Shown: piece by piece, positions 1-10,949 of the stretch
Position numbering within the stretch: position 1 is the first letter of the stretch
Layout of the letters: the number at the start of each line of letters is the position of its first letter
Assembly (NCBI GenBank): GCA_903813345.2
Contig: CAIIXF020000011.1
Span: forward strand, 1,328,571-1,392,570
Source: Owenia fusiformis
Taxonomy: Eukaryota; Annelida; Polychaeta; Sabellida; Oweniidae
Length of the DNA: 64,000 nucleotides
Direction of reading: 5' to 3'
Notes under the pieces: model-generated
The model's input: the letters and a program-made list of their open reading frames with translations, nothing else
The model's database searches: none
What the model was told of the DNA's origin: nothing
Made by a program: the position numbers and the translations under genes

Positions 1-35
1 CTTTTTTAAATTTTGCCTCGCCCAATGATGCTCAC

Positions 36-265
36 CTCTTCGTGTCACCACCTGGAACCACTAAGCCGTAACAACATGAAAAACCTGGTCTGTAATACGG
101 TCGATTATTGCAGCATCTAAATAATATTGATTGCCACGCTCTGTTACCGCAGCACATGTAACCGGATCCTCCATAAGTCACCCGACCGTTGCAACAACTT
201 TGCTTCCGAGGATCATACAGTTCGAATCCACAGCAAGCAACCTTTGCGCCTTCTTTTCTGAGAAC
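36..265 (-). CDS. galaxin-like gene, downstream exon (gene leaves the window)
   Basis: Continues the galaxin-like frame in phase 0 after acceptor TTTGTAG/GTTCTC. It encodes about 76 residues with five further CC pairs (ACCGFELYD, SCCNG, MCCGN, RCCNN, SCCYG). At the end the frame reads AAG AGG TGA. The same bases form a strong donor (AG/GTGAGC) at 36/35. In the other repeats the residues after this point (xxRxxxTKR) are followed by CC, so I favour splicing in phase 2 to a further exon left of base 1. The alternative is a stop at 32-34. Confidence 0.75.
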
Positions 266-447
266 CTACAAACAGTAAGACACCAAAGCTTCACTGTCGC
301 TTGAATCCGTGTTAGGGAGAAAACATGTCATGATATGTATGTTAGAGGTGTGGAATGATTTTCTAAATGATTAAATTGTTTAAAACAACAAACGGATTAG
401 ACTGAAAATGAAGTTATGAGTAGGCCCACAACGAAACTATATTTTAC

Positions 448-1760
448 CTGGTTTTCGCAACATGTTTCAATTCGGTAGTCATAACTTGATGTTCCACAGC
501 AAACGGTGTTGATGGTAGGTCTTGGTCTAATCTGGCCATTGCAGCATAGCTGTGATGTGTACTGATAGCTCTGCTTATTGCAACAATCATATCCCGATTC
601 TAATTTACTAAGAATTTCCCCGTTACAACAAGATTGCGTCCTATAGTCGTAAAGCTTACATGAGGGATAGTTGTGGTGATAGTAATATGGGGCCGAGAAA
701 TAGTAAAAGTAAGGATAATAGTTACGGTAACGGTTGAAATAGTAATTGTGATAATGACAGCAGCATGTGATATAGCGGTTGCCACTTATTCCAAGGGAAT
801 TGTAGACCCGACACCCACAACATCTCTGAGTATGGTAATTGTACAGTCTTGCGGTATTATAACCATTAAAATAGCAACTGCAACAGCGTGTGTTGGAACC
901 ATATATTTTGACATAGACCATTCCACCGCAGCATATCTGTTTGGTGTAATTATATGGTTGAGATCTACCGTTAGAGTAGTTCAAACAGCAGTGTGTGTTT
1001 GCCGTTTTCGAAAAAGCTTTGCCACCACAACATATTTCTAACTGCTCATTGTAGACAATTGCTCCACAACATCTTTCGTCATCACGTCTTGCAAAAGCTT
1101 TGCCACCACAACATATTTCTTTCCGGAAATTGTAGACCCCTTCACCACAACATGTCTCACCATTACGTCTTGAAATTGCAATTTTTCTCCCACAACATCT
1201 TTGAGTTGTTGGATGGTATCCTTCATGACCACAACACTCTATTGGTTTATCACCCTGTCTCTGTACCACCACTCCATTGCAACATAACTCGTACTTTATA
1301 TTGTACGTACCATAACCGCAACAATGCTGGTTACAACCAAGCACATTATTGAACAAATTACCATTACAGCAAAGTTGTTTTTGCGTATCATATGCCTCAC
1401 CATTGCAGCAACCTATATAGTTAGCTCTTCCAATTTTTAAAATATCATACAGTTTATCTCTACAACAGATTTGAAGGTTCGAGTTGTAGGGGTTGCCACC
1501 GCAACAGGCGTCTGCGTAGGTTTGTTTCTTGTACCTGTAGTAGCGATAGTAAAAATTCTTCCGATGTAGGCGTCCATCGCAGCAGAAGTATTGAAAGGGA
1601 TCATAAAGTTCTCCGGCACACTTTGAAGGTGATGGTGGGTAATACCACGTTGACCTACTAAATGTAAACGACCCTTCTACCATTTTAGCTTCAGTTGTAA
1701 TGTCTTCTCGGGCAGTGTCAGGCATGACAATTGTTTCAGAATAACGACCCCCACCGAGAG
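448..1760 (-). CDS. galaxin-like dicysteine-repeat protein, main exon
   Basis: A 437-codon exon encoding a secreted-type Cys-rich protein made of repeated units of about 25-30 residues, each with two CC pairs (pattern CCG-x3-Y-x5-6-CC-x-G). This is the galaxin signature. Galaxins are coral skeletal-matrix proteins, and a galaxin of squid light organ is antimicrobial, so matrix or defence roles are both possible. A Tyr-rich stretch (YYPYFYYFSAPYYY) interrupts the repeats near the C-terminal end. The acceptor is taken at 1760 (ATTATTTTAG/CTCTC), which enters in phase 1 and matches the phase of the upstream exon at 5209-5464. The first ATG of the open frame (1723-1725) lacks a signal peptide, so it is probably internal. 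The donor is CAG/GTAAAATA at 448, phase 0, joining the exon at 36-265. Family assignment is strong; function here is inferred. Confidence 0.85.
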
Positions 1761-1794
1761 CTAAAATAATTTTGTATCACTTTATACAGGGTAT

Positions 1795-4700
1795 CAAATA
1801 AGTCACGTCCCCCCTGCCACAGCTTTAACCTGATTATATGGTACCTAGTTTGATATATCATTGGAAAGATCATCTAAAGTTACGTTAAAGTGTCACACAT
1901 ATTCGATCAAAACTTGCCATGCAAACATGTTAGTCTACTTTACTGGCCCCCCCTTGCTGTAACAAGGAACCCAAAACACATTAAAACGTAAACATAAACC
2001 AATTAGTCACTTCACTTTGAAAGTGGGGGTGTTAGCAAATGTGTATTAGGCCATAAGAAGTAGATTCTTTGTTTTGCGTCCTGGCAAAATCCAAATCATG
2101 CAAGGGTACAAGAGAAACAAACACAAACTCAAGAAAAAAACAGAAACTTGTTTGCTGAGAAATGTATACATTTTATGGGCATAAAAAGGGATGACATACC
2201 AATTTGCAGTGATTACAAACACATATCTATACATTTTATACAATATATTTAAACTTCAAGGGTAAAAAATAAGAAAATACACAATATATGCCAAAATAAT
2301 TATAACACTGTCAATTTTGACGCACATCAAATTATCCGCCATTTCGTCTGATTCTGATTGAACGAAATGTAATGGTACTTTCAGACCCTTGTGATTGCTA
2401 TTTTGATGTGTTTGTTTTTTCTGATTTACTCAAAATCGTGCAAGCAAGGGGGCGCAAAGCAAAGAATCTGCTTCTTATGGCCTTAGCAGAATACGCTATG
2501 TGCATGGACTAAAGGCCCGGTCACACCGCCCGGACGTTGCTGGAGCGTTCCTTGAACGTTGAAAAAATTCATCAACGCTCGTCAACGCGCACAAAATGGG
2601 GAAAAAAACAAAAACACGGGCGTTGGCTTAGCGGTGCACCGCTGAAGCCGGCGTTGCTTTAGCGTTGGTTAAGCGGTTGCGAGCGGTTGCGAGCGGTAGC
2701 TAGCGTTTGTTTAGCGGTAATGCGAGCGTTGGTATAGCGGCGTTCTGCGCATGAGAGCGTTGCCTCGGTGGGGGTATAAATAGCAGCAGCGTTGGTTTAG
2801 CAGCATATCGCGTTTGACTACTGGGAAATTATTTCAAGTGGGAAGTGTTTAAGAGTAAAGACCTTTATTGGAATTTGTAACTTTAACAAAAGTCCTTCAA
2901 GGATTAAAGAAGAAATGTTTTAAATCTAAAGTGCTTCTATTAATATAATATGACATTAAGAATGAATAACATTACAATTTTCTTTAATAATCTCTCATAT
3001 CATTCCAAACAAACATATCACAATTTAATCGTTGCATTTCCATTACTTGGAACCGATTTACGTTCAAATTGCTTTAACAATTTTTGCAATGCTGTGCGCG
3101 CATCAACTTTTTGTATAATACCATGACGAGTGCAACATTTTACAAGCTGCGCAGAAAATTCACAGATAATTTATTGAATTGCTTGACGTGAAAACACTAG
3201 GTATATACTATATTTGAATAAAGGTCTCAGTAAAAGTCTATTTGTATTAACATTTAATGAAAAACAAAATTCGCATAATTCACCTTTTTAAAATCCAAAA
3301 TCACAAACTTTGAGCGCTTAATTTAGGAATTTACAATGCAAAAAATTGAAATGCCAGACATGAATATATATCAAATGTAAAATGCACAAGTGTCTCCACA
3401 GTGTTCTACACAGTGGTGCATTTCTCCACGTATTTATAGCCAAATTCTGGTCCCGCTCCGACACCTCTATACCAACGCCAAAGCAAAGTTCATCGCCGCC
3501 ATGGAACGCTGCGACAACGTCCGACACCGTTCCAACAACCCCATGTACGCTGATAAAACGCTAACAACCGCTCCATTGACGTTTGTGCAACGTTTAATCG
3601 CCGCCCGGGCAACGCTGGCGAAGCAGCGGTGGTCCAGCGTTTAAGATTTCTGCGTTCGTCTAGGGGATTCAAGCGTCCACGAACTTGCGTCTAGCGGTGC
3701 CAAACTTTGACTGGGCGTTGGTGGAGCGGTGATAAACTTTGCCAGGGCGTAAAATTGTCCCTTTTTTAACGCTCGCAATATTTTGAGCAGTTCAAAACTT
3801 TTGGAGCGTTAGGATGGCCACTCGAGAAACATCCGCGTTGGCCGAGCGTTTGCAGCGTTGCTTTAACGGATGCCAACTTGTGTTAAACGGTGGTGAACGT
3901 TTACGAGCGTTGATGATTTTTTTCAACGTTCAAGGAACGCTCCAGCAACGTTTAGGCGGTGTGACCGGGCCTTAACACAATATCAGTGGTCATTTACTGT
4001 GTCAACTTAGTAACCCTTGCATATCGTGCTCACTCAAGTATTGAATAATTTTTTTATGATCTAAATGTTTGTGGTTTATAAAAAAGTGATATATTTTAGT
4101 TAGAAATACATTAATTAATATATTCATTCAAACAGCACTAGAATGCGGGAAGAAAGAGCAATGGTGACAAAATGCAGACAGAATTTTCCGTAAGGGTTTC
4201 AAACATTTCTGAACACAATCATACATGTACCTCATGTGTACTGTTATTTTTAGTGCTGTATTTATAGATATAATTTCACGTATTAAAATCATATTTTCCA
4301 GCAATGACTTCAAATTCGGAACCACACCCATATCACATTTTCTTCAATAACTCCAAACATGTGTAAACATTGACCATGTGCATATAAATTCAGATTTCAC
4401 GAGCTCTTTCCTATTCGAGTACCTCATACACCCCTGCATGGATTTGAGTTGGATTCGCCTTTTATACGTGAGCCGACACACTCGCAAACGCTGATTGGAT
4501 AAACATTGCGAGAATCTTTAACTCACCGACTCTCGAGTATTTTGGGTGAAATTTACCTACATTTTCATGATGTTCATGATAGTTAGTGTGCCCTCCTCCA
4601 GCAGCTTTTATTGCGTCAACTAAGAAGGATATGACCTCAGAAATACGTTAGAAAGTTAATCTTTTTCGCAATCCACTTGTTCCAAAAAATCTTCACTACT

Positions 4701-5035
4701 ATCCCTGCCCCTCTATTTTCTACACATCTAACTCTATCCAGAAATTGGTTAAATTAACTACCATATACATGTACATATACATTTTGAGCTCCTTGGACTT
4801 TTCTGATGCCTGATTCTTCAAATCTTGCCAAATTGTCATGTTTTTAGGTCTATGCGATGGTCACCTCAATTGATACAATGTAGCAATCTGTCACATTGAT
4901 TGACAGGTATCAGGTATATGCCAAATCAACGCGTACGTGACTTTGGATTGTCTTTCCAATGATGTATCACACTTGGTACAATATATCGTGGTTTTGGCTG
5001 TAGATGGGGGTACAGGACTTATTTGACATCCTGTA
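1795..5035. mobile_element. TIR DNA transposon filling the galaxin intron
   Basis: Left end TACAGGGTATCAAATAAGTC and right end, reversed, TACAGGATGTCAAATAAGTC match. Similarity extends about 110 bp inward (shared ATCATTGGAAAGA). Both ends are flanked by TA (1793-1794 and 5036-5037), as in Tc1/mariner-type insertions. No transposase frame is visible, so it is non-autonomous or decayed. Without the element nested at 2513-3972 it would be about 1.8 kb. Confidence 0.7.
2513..3972. mobile_element. Harbinger-like non-autonomous element with long imperfect inverted arms
   Basis: Ends AGGCCCGGTCACACCGCC / GGCGGTGTGACCGGGCCT are perfect inverted repeats, flanked by TAA at 2510-2512 and 3973-3975. A 3-bp TWA duplication is the PIF/Harbinger habit. 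The arms (2513-2800 and 3410-3972) are GC-rich and packed with the degenerate unit AGCGTTGGTTTAGCGGT and its complement. The centre is AT-rich and non-coding. A TATA-like box (TATAAATA, 2775-2782) lies at the inner edge of the left arm. Confidence 0.75.
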
Positions 5036-5208
5036 TAAGGTGACCTTATCGTGTCAGGTCTATGTGATTCATTGAAAATATTGATTTATTTAATTTCCCA
5101 TTTTTTAAATCATTGGCATGCTCCATGGTTGAATTTCTTTATTTCTTGCTTTTCATAAAACCAGTTCAAGCAGAATAATATAAACGCATTAATATTCTTT
5201 TTACTTAC

Positions 5209-5464
5209 AGATTGGTACAACACCAACACGCGTACGCGTTCTCCCCGGTATTCCAAGCGGTCGACTTCTCGGAGGAAGCACTTCTATAACAGTTTGAGAT
5301 TCTGCTTCATCGATGAATAAAACGTTCGCATCATGTAGTTTGTCTGTTTCAGAGTACACTCTATGCATTGCAGTTTTCTCTTGTGTTCCATTCGCCAATT
5401 TCGAGTCAAGAATCTCAACTGCACGCATTAGCTGCACACTAATTTCATTTAAAGTTAGTGTCAA
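5209..5464 (-). CDS. probable upstream exon of the galaxin-like gene
   Basis: Open frame of about 85 codons without a usable ATG, bounded by a plausible acceptor (TTTTTCTCAAAG at 5465-5476) and a strong donor (ATCT/GTAAGTAA at 5209/5208), ending in phase 1. The big galaxin exon is entered in phase 1, so the join reads VGVVPI-SLGGGRYSE without a break. The encoded segment has no Cys pairs. It looks like an amphipathic, partly helical region (LMRAVEILDSKLANG) followed by an Arg/Pro-rich stretch (LPPRSRPLGIPGRTRTR) that could be a linker or proprotein-processing region. Exon status rests on splice signals and phase agreement only. The true first exon with a signal peptide is not identified. Confidence 0.55.
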
Positions 5465-5628
5465 CTTTGAGAAAAATATATTTTTGTTCAATAAGTTATT
5501 ATTTATTCAATTATTATTATCATAGGTTATTTATGTGATTATGTGAAATGTTGTTATTTCCTCACAAAAAGTTTACTATTAAAAACAATAAGAAAAGTAC
5601 GACTTTAATCCATTTGTACGAGGGTTGT

Positions 5629-6686
5629 CCCAGAAGTAATGCACTATATACTTTAACTTTCTTTAATATTCTTCAATTCAGCTGAAATTTTGTGTATATA
5701 ACAATTGAAGTCTTATCTATAATATCCTGAAGTTTCAGCATCAAGCATTAATATTAAGTCTTAATATGGTTGCTATAACAACATGGGGGTAGGGGTGGGT
5801 GGGGCAGGTACCATTTTTTCTGATTATGGAAAGATCGGAAGTGTTATTTTATTAATATTTCTTTCCTTTAAATGATTAAAATGTTTGGGAAATTGTTTAA
5901 TTTATTCAGCATGATGTTAACCAAGTACAAATAATGACATTTAGCACTGTGATGTCATAATGCCACAGTTCAATAGTCACAAATTCAAATACAGTCACAG
6001 TCAAGAAATTCCAAAAATGGCTGCAATTTTCACCTGATAACAGAAGGCCTTGCGTTTGGTGGCCTAAATTCATACTTCAGTTGGACTGACAGCCATGCAA
6101 AACTTATGCTACCATGAAGAAAGTATATAAGGAGTATATACCAGATAGAACTACTTATTGTGAAGTGGCAGAAGAGATTTAAAAGAGATGATATGACCCT
6201 GAATGACAACTCCAAACATGGGAGGCAAAAACTCAACAAGTCACAGTGGAAGAAGTTGCCTAGAGTTTTTGACTTGACAGGCATCAAAAGTACATTACAT
6301 GCAAAGGGCAATATTTTGAGAAAATGTGAAATGGGACACTGTGCAATGTACCTCCATTAAATCTAGGATGTGCTCATAGTAATTTAGTATCTTAAAATGT
6401 ATTTTTGAGCATACTTCTAATAGCTACACAAAATGGTATTTGTTGATTAATTATTTCATATTTTCAATTTTTTATTACTTTTGACGTGACTGTATAACCT
6501 GCCCCACCCTACCCAAACTCACCAACTTGATTTTATCATAACATCAATATACTTTTATCAGTCAACATGAAATTTTTTAGAATAATCAAAATGTCTCCAA
6601 GGAACATTTACTGAAATTTTCATGAAAAAATATCAATTATTGATAAAGTTAGAGCATATAGTGCATTACTTCTGGGACAACCCTCG
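5629..6686. mobile_element. degenerate mariner-type transposon
   Basis: TIRs CGAGGGTTGTCCCAGAAGTA (5629) and its complement (ending 6686) are flanked by TA on both sides. Similarity continues into TGCACTATATrCTTTAAC. The interior holds a broken mariner transposase on the plus strand (see 6090-6345). Confidence 0.8.
6090..6345 (+). pseudogene. mariner transposase N-terminal relic
   Basis: The translated stretch contains VKWQKRFKRDD, NDNSKHGRQK and related residues. It corresponds to the WHKRFKEGRE...DDPRSGRP region between the helix-turn-helix and the catalytic domain of mariner transposases. The frame is interrupted and lacks the DDD triad, so it is a dead copy. Confidence 0.6.
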
Positions 6687-6859
6687 TACTTCGATATTAC
6701 TAATAGTTCAATGTGTGCTTCATACTTCCGTCTTACATATTTGTAAAGATGGCAATTGTTTTTGAGATTATCAAACCAACAAAGCGATATAGGCATTAAT
6801 CTACAGTGAAACTACAATTAAGAAACATTTTTAGAAAACATAATGAAAGAAAAAAGGTG

Positions 6860-7145
6860 ACATACCTAATTGGTGACTTCAATACACTACAGTAGATCTA
6901 CTTAAAACTGATACTCATTTCCTTACAAAAGCATTTATGACCCTACTGAACAATAACGGTCAAAACCAACAATTTATAAGCCAACGCGAATTACTTCAAC
7001 AACTGCAACACTAATAGACAACATCTTTACAAATGATTCAAATATAAACTCATCCGGTCTGATATTAGCACACATTTCAGATCATTTACCAATATTTATG
7101 ACATCAGACTACATCAGATCCAATGATAATTTCAAAACCATCACA
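6860..7145 (+). pseudogene. non-LTR retrotransposon endonuclease relic
   Basis: Broken frames preserve motifs of the APE-type endonuclease of LINEs: LIGDFN near the start, TTATLIDNIFTND in the middle, and the catalytic-end motif ISDHLPIF near 7077-7100. A short further piece (INEFKEILSKNPL) follows at about 7762-7800, after the inverted-repeat insertion. 5' and 3' parts are missing. The family (CR1, RTE or Jockey-like) is not resolved. Confidence 0.6.
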
Positions 7146-7221
7146 TATACAAGGGCCGATCAAAAAGTTTCTTACCGTTGGCTCTCAATTTTATAATAAG
7201 AGGAGTTGGAAGCTCAAACTT

Positions 7222-7731
7222 TAACATGAGACAGGGTGGTTAGTTTGCTTGAAACTGTACGAGTTTTATATACATTGGTTCATTGGTAGTGACACAGAGT
7301 CAATTCATATATTTGATGACACAGTTAGGTGGAGCAGCGTTATATATAAAATATCTGCCTAGTTGTGGTTCTGGAAATTTACCGACATCGTTTCAAACCT
7401 CTCATACGGATGCCTTATACATGTGTTTTGGGATCGAGTGGATCGATATAGGAAGTGCATTGCAACTGGGGTGGAATATTTTGAATGAGAATGAATATTA
7501 GCAGAAAAACTAATTAAACTTGATTAAACTACAGTCTGTTGACAGATGACACTACTTAGTGTTAGAAATTTCCAAAACTGCAGCTTTAGCACAATTTTTT
7601 TTATAAAAAACGCTGCTCCACCTAATTCAATCATTGAAAATATGTATTGACTCTGTGTCACTACCAATGAACCAAATTAAATGAAACTCAGACAGTCTCA
7701 GGCAAACTTACTACCCTGTCTTATGTAAAAG
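7222..7731. mobile_element. inverted-repeat (MITE-like) insertion in the LINE relic
   Basis: About 110 bp at 7222-7330 recurs inverted at 7612-7731. Shared blocks are GACAGGGTrGTtAGTTTGC, GGTTCATTGGTAGTGACACA and AGGTGGAGCAGCGTT. It separates two in-frame pieces of a LINE endonuclease region. The exact outer ends and TSD are not settled; a further 75 bp of foreign sequence (GGGCCGATCAAAAAGTTTCT) lies on its left. Confidence 0.6.
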
Positions 7732-7819
7732 TAAATACATGGAAAATAAATGGAAAAAACATTAATGAATTTAAAGAAATCTTATCAAAAAACCCACTGG
7801 CTACAAATTCTGAATTCGA

Positions 7820-8297
7820 GGTTTGAGGTCGCTGTGTCAACACCTCTAACTGTTATATAGCATAAGTATATTATAGATCGTCACACATTTATAAAAGGGT
7901 GATTTTTATTTTGACAAATCAATTCCACATTTATGGGTGAAGTTTCAGGATCTTATATTTGTGTATAATAAGGAAAAATTGGCATCTAAATTTCCCCATA
8001 ACGTAATAGCACACAGCTTGGCATATGAAATATCCTACAAATGAAACAAAGCAAGACAAACCGGTTTCTAATACAAGGATTTATATTGGCTGTTGTACAT
8101 GTATTCTTTGAACGCAATCACTCTTTGGATAACGTTTTCAAAATCATTATAAACGGATTACTTTATCTCAAAGACAATTTCAATAAACTGGATTTTACAG
8201 AACTCCCCTTATTTCTTAAAAATGGACTGATCCAGTTGATTCGCCTGGAGCCGCCATATTGTTTTTATACGGGATGCTAATCGGAACCCTTTAAAAG
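7820..8297 (+). pseudogene. short coding-like segment, copy 1 of a 55-kb-apart duplication
   Basis: Nearly identical to 63331-63804. It contains an acceptor-like GTTTCAG/GATCTT, then a frame reading YNKEKLASKFPHNVIAHSL up to a stop, then a shifted frame (from 8074) reading FERNHSLDNVFKIIINGLLY and LPLFLKNGLIQLIRLEPP, ending at 8278-8280. Copy 2 extends 16 residues further, so this copy is 3'-truncated by divergence after 8297. I do not recognise the protein. Codon-like conservation in both copies suggests a once-coding gene or an element ORF. Confidence 0.4.
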
Positions 8298-9395
8298 ACT
8301 CCTCGCGTATTGAAGTGATTTAGATCTTTATGATGAGTTGTGTCTTATTTATAATGTAATTAAAATTATCTTGTTTTTAAGCTCCCCATCTGATGTTTTG
8401 CTGCTTTTGAATAATTTTAAAAGAAGCGAGTTTTAATCCGTGAAATTGATAAAAAGATGAACGTCACTACTTAAGCTGAATAGTTTTGACCATGACGCCA
8501 TAATCTTTCATCATAATATCACTTACATGGTCTCGATAGTAATCAAATACTAAGCAAGTCGAACCATCTTTCAACTGTGAGACAATCCATCCATCCATTC
8601 ATGATATGTATTTGTATTCTAACAATTCTGTGCAATGTATTATGATATTTAATGTGCATGGATTGATTTAGTATCGGTAGCTGGTAGAAAACTTTCTAGT
8701 ATTTGTAAGTCAAAAATACCTTAAAGCAACAATCGCAACAAAAACAACCAGTCGCATATTTCTCAGATACACCAGTTTCCGATGTCGGCTTTCTCCAGCA
8801 CTACCTTCGAATAACATTCATTGCCAATATATACAGTGTATCATCAAAACAACCATCTAATGCATTTATCATTCATCAATTTTAGAATATAGCAATAAAA
8901 GTAACAATGTCCAATTGAAATGATAATGGCATTACACATCATTAAATGTAACAATAAACTTTGAAAAACAGATGCATATAATCTATCAGATTGATTAACA
9001 AGTTTGTTTAACAGGTGATTATAATCAGTATGGTATTCTATAGCTAAAAGTTGTACAAACTATTTTATTGAATATCATCAAAACAATCCTTTTAATGGAG
9101 AAATGACGCTAATTACGTCGTAAAAACAACAATGGCGGATAGGGGATAAAGGAATAGCATGCAATTTCTATAATCTAATTGATTGGTATTTACATGGCGT
9201 TTCAACAGCGACTATGCTATTTTCACAATCCAAATCGAAACTAACTTTTCAATGCAATAAAACGAACTAAGACGAAAGAAATGGAGCTGTCAATATGAAA
9301 TTGCCCCACAGCATAATATTAGTTTCGAGTCGACTTTACTTTGAATTTCTCGTTACTCGACGAAAAATGAATCATACTAGTATTTAAAAAAATGT
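8298..9395. other. intergenic, no recognisable feature
   Basis: AT-rich sequence without long frames, clear repeats or RNA genes. Nothing supportable seen. Confidence 0.5.
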
Positions 9396-9787
9396 TATAT
9401 TTATAGATGGCGTTGCACACTAATGTATAAAGTTCTCCGACAGTCATATAAATATGATATATTATAGATATTGTTGCACACTAATGTATTAAGTTCTCCG
9501 AAAAACATATAAATATGGAATTTTATGGAAGTTGTTGCACACTAATGTATTAAGTTCTCCGACAATCATATAAGTATGATATTTTATAGATGTCGTTGCA
9601 CACTAATATAAATATGATATTTTATAGATGTCGTTGCACACTAATGTATTAAGTTCTCAGATAATCATATAAATATGATATTTTATAGATGTCGTTGCAC
9701 ACTAATGTATTAAGTTCTCCGATAATCATATAAATATGATATTTTATAGATGTCGTTGCACACTAATGTATTAAGTTCTCCGACAAT
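9396..9787. repeat. tandem array, about 62-bp unit (array A)
   Basis: About six copies of a unit containing CATATAAATATGATATTTTA, TAGATGTCGTTGCACACTAA and TGTATTAAGTTCTCCGACAA, with one shortened copy near 9600. The same unit, same orientation, forms array B at 33766-34020 on the other side of the 22-kb transposon. Confidence 0.85.
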
Positions 9788-10029
9788 CCAGTCAAGTCAA
9801 GTAAGTAAGTCAACATTCGAAAATAAAAATCTCAAAATCGTACATCTTTGATTTTCAAAATAATTTGTGAGGTGGTTATTAAGATGATAATACACATTTT
9901 AACGTATTAATTTTGAGTACATCTCGAATCCATTCTCAACAAAGCGTTCTCGAAATAAGTATTCGAAATGTTTGAGTTCGGGATGATAAAAGTACGTTAA
10001 GATATACCGCTCCTTAACAAACTCCTTTG

Positions 10030-10590
10030 TACGAAGCTTTAAAAGGGACATTTTTTCATTTCTATTTTTGAAAATCATAATTAACTTTTAAAAACTCACA
10101 AAATACTTATTGAAAATTTAAAAACTTTAATAAAAATAAAAATAGTTTTTTAAAATCATAATTAACTTATAAAAACTCACATAATACTTATTGAAAATTT
10201 AAAAACTTAAATAAAAATGTAAATAGTTTTTTAAAATCATAAATAACTTTTGAAAACTCGCAAAACACTTATTTAAAATTCAAAAACTTTAATAAAAATT
10301 GAAGTAACTTTTGTAATTTGAAAATTTAATTTTTTAATTTCAAAATATATATAAAAAAACACTTTTAGAAAATCCTTAAAACTTTAGACTCTATTTTAGG
10401 ATTTCAAAAATCAAATATGTAAATGTAAAATGATTTATAGAAATTATAATAATTTTTTAGAAATATTTTTGCAATTTTTTTTTGCAAAACTGATTTTGGA
10501 AATTCATAAGTCAGTTCAGATTTTTAGATAAGTCTGAAATTTTTTAAAAGTCTTCTGTAAAGGAAAACTTTATGTGGCGTGTCACGGTTG
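10030..10590 (+). repeat. left TIR of the 22-kb transposon
   Basis: The outermost 20 bp are identical to the right TIR. Three degenerate units of about 85 bp follow (10065-10310), each with AAAACTCACAAAATACTTAT and AAAACTTTAATAAAA. The inner block AAGTCTTCTGTAAAGGA (10548-10564) and GGCGTGTCA (about 10576-10584) recur in the right TIR. Units of this kind are typical subterminal transposase-binding sites. Confidence 0.8.
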
Positions 10591-10633
10591 AAATTAACGG
10601 AAGTGAAGGAAGCGGGAATTGTCAAGCAGAAAA
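10575..10633 (+). promoter_or_regulatory. possible 5' leader exon of the HECT gene
   Basis: Just inside the left TIR, a purine-rich stretch ends in CAGAAAA/GTGAGTATATG, a good donor at 10633/10634. The first coding exon of the HECT gene (ATG 13965) has an acceptor only 2 bases upstream (TTTTGTTTTACAG/ACATG), so a non-coding leader exon must exist upstream. This is the best candidate seen, and would mean transcription starts in the TIR. Confidence 0.35.
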
Positions 10634-10949
10634 GTGAGTATATGTAGGCCTAGTTGTCTATACTAGTGGACTATCTTTTATATATTTTACCTTTGTAAGG
10701 CAATCTGTTTGTTCAAAATAACGTAGATGTTGCACTTTACAGATAAACCATTCAAAAGCCAGACATGACGTGAACCACGTGTGCATCACCCCCCCTCAGA
10801 CCGGCCTGGACAAAAATTCATTCAAAATCATGCAGTTTTTCAACAATTTAGAACTCAGTTCAAGTGATTTTTGGCCAAAGTTGATCACCCTGATTTTTTT
10901 TAATGGGATGGTTAGCTAGAGCAGGGGTTTCACTGACTGAATACTAGAC

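Noticed and set aside
673-1352. Plus-strand frames of 119-122 aa over the galaxin exon
   Set aside because: Antisense shadows of the Cys-rich repeats.
9396-9787. CRISPR-like array
   Set aside because: Repeat units run without unique spacers, in a eukaryotic genome.
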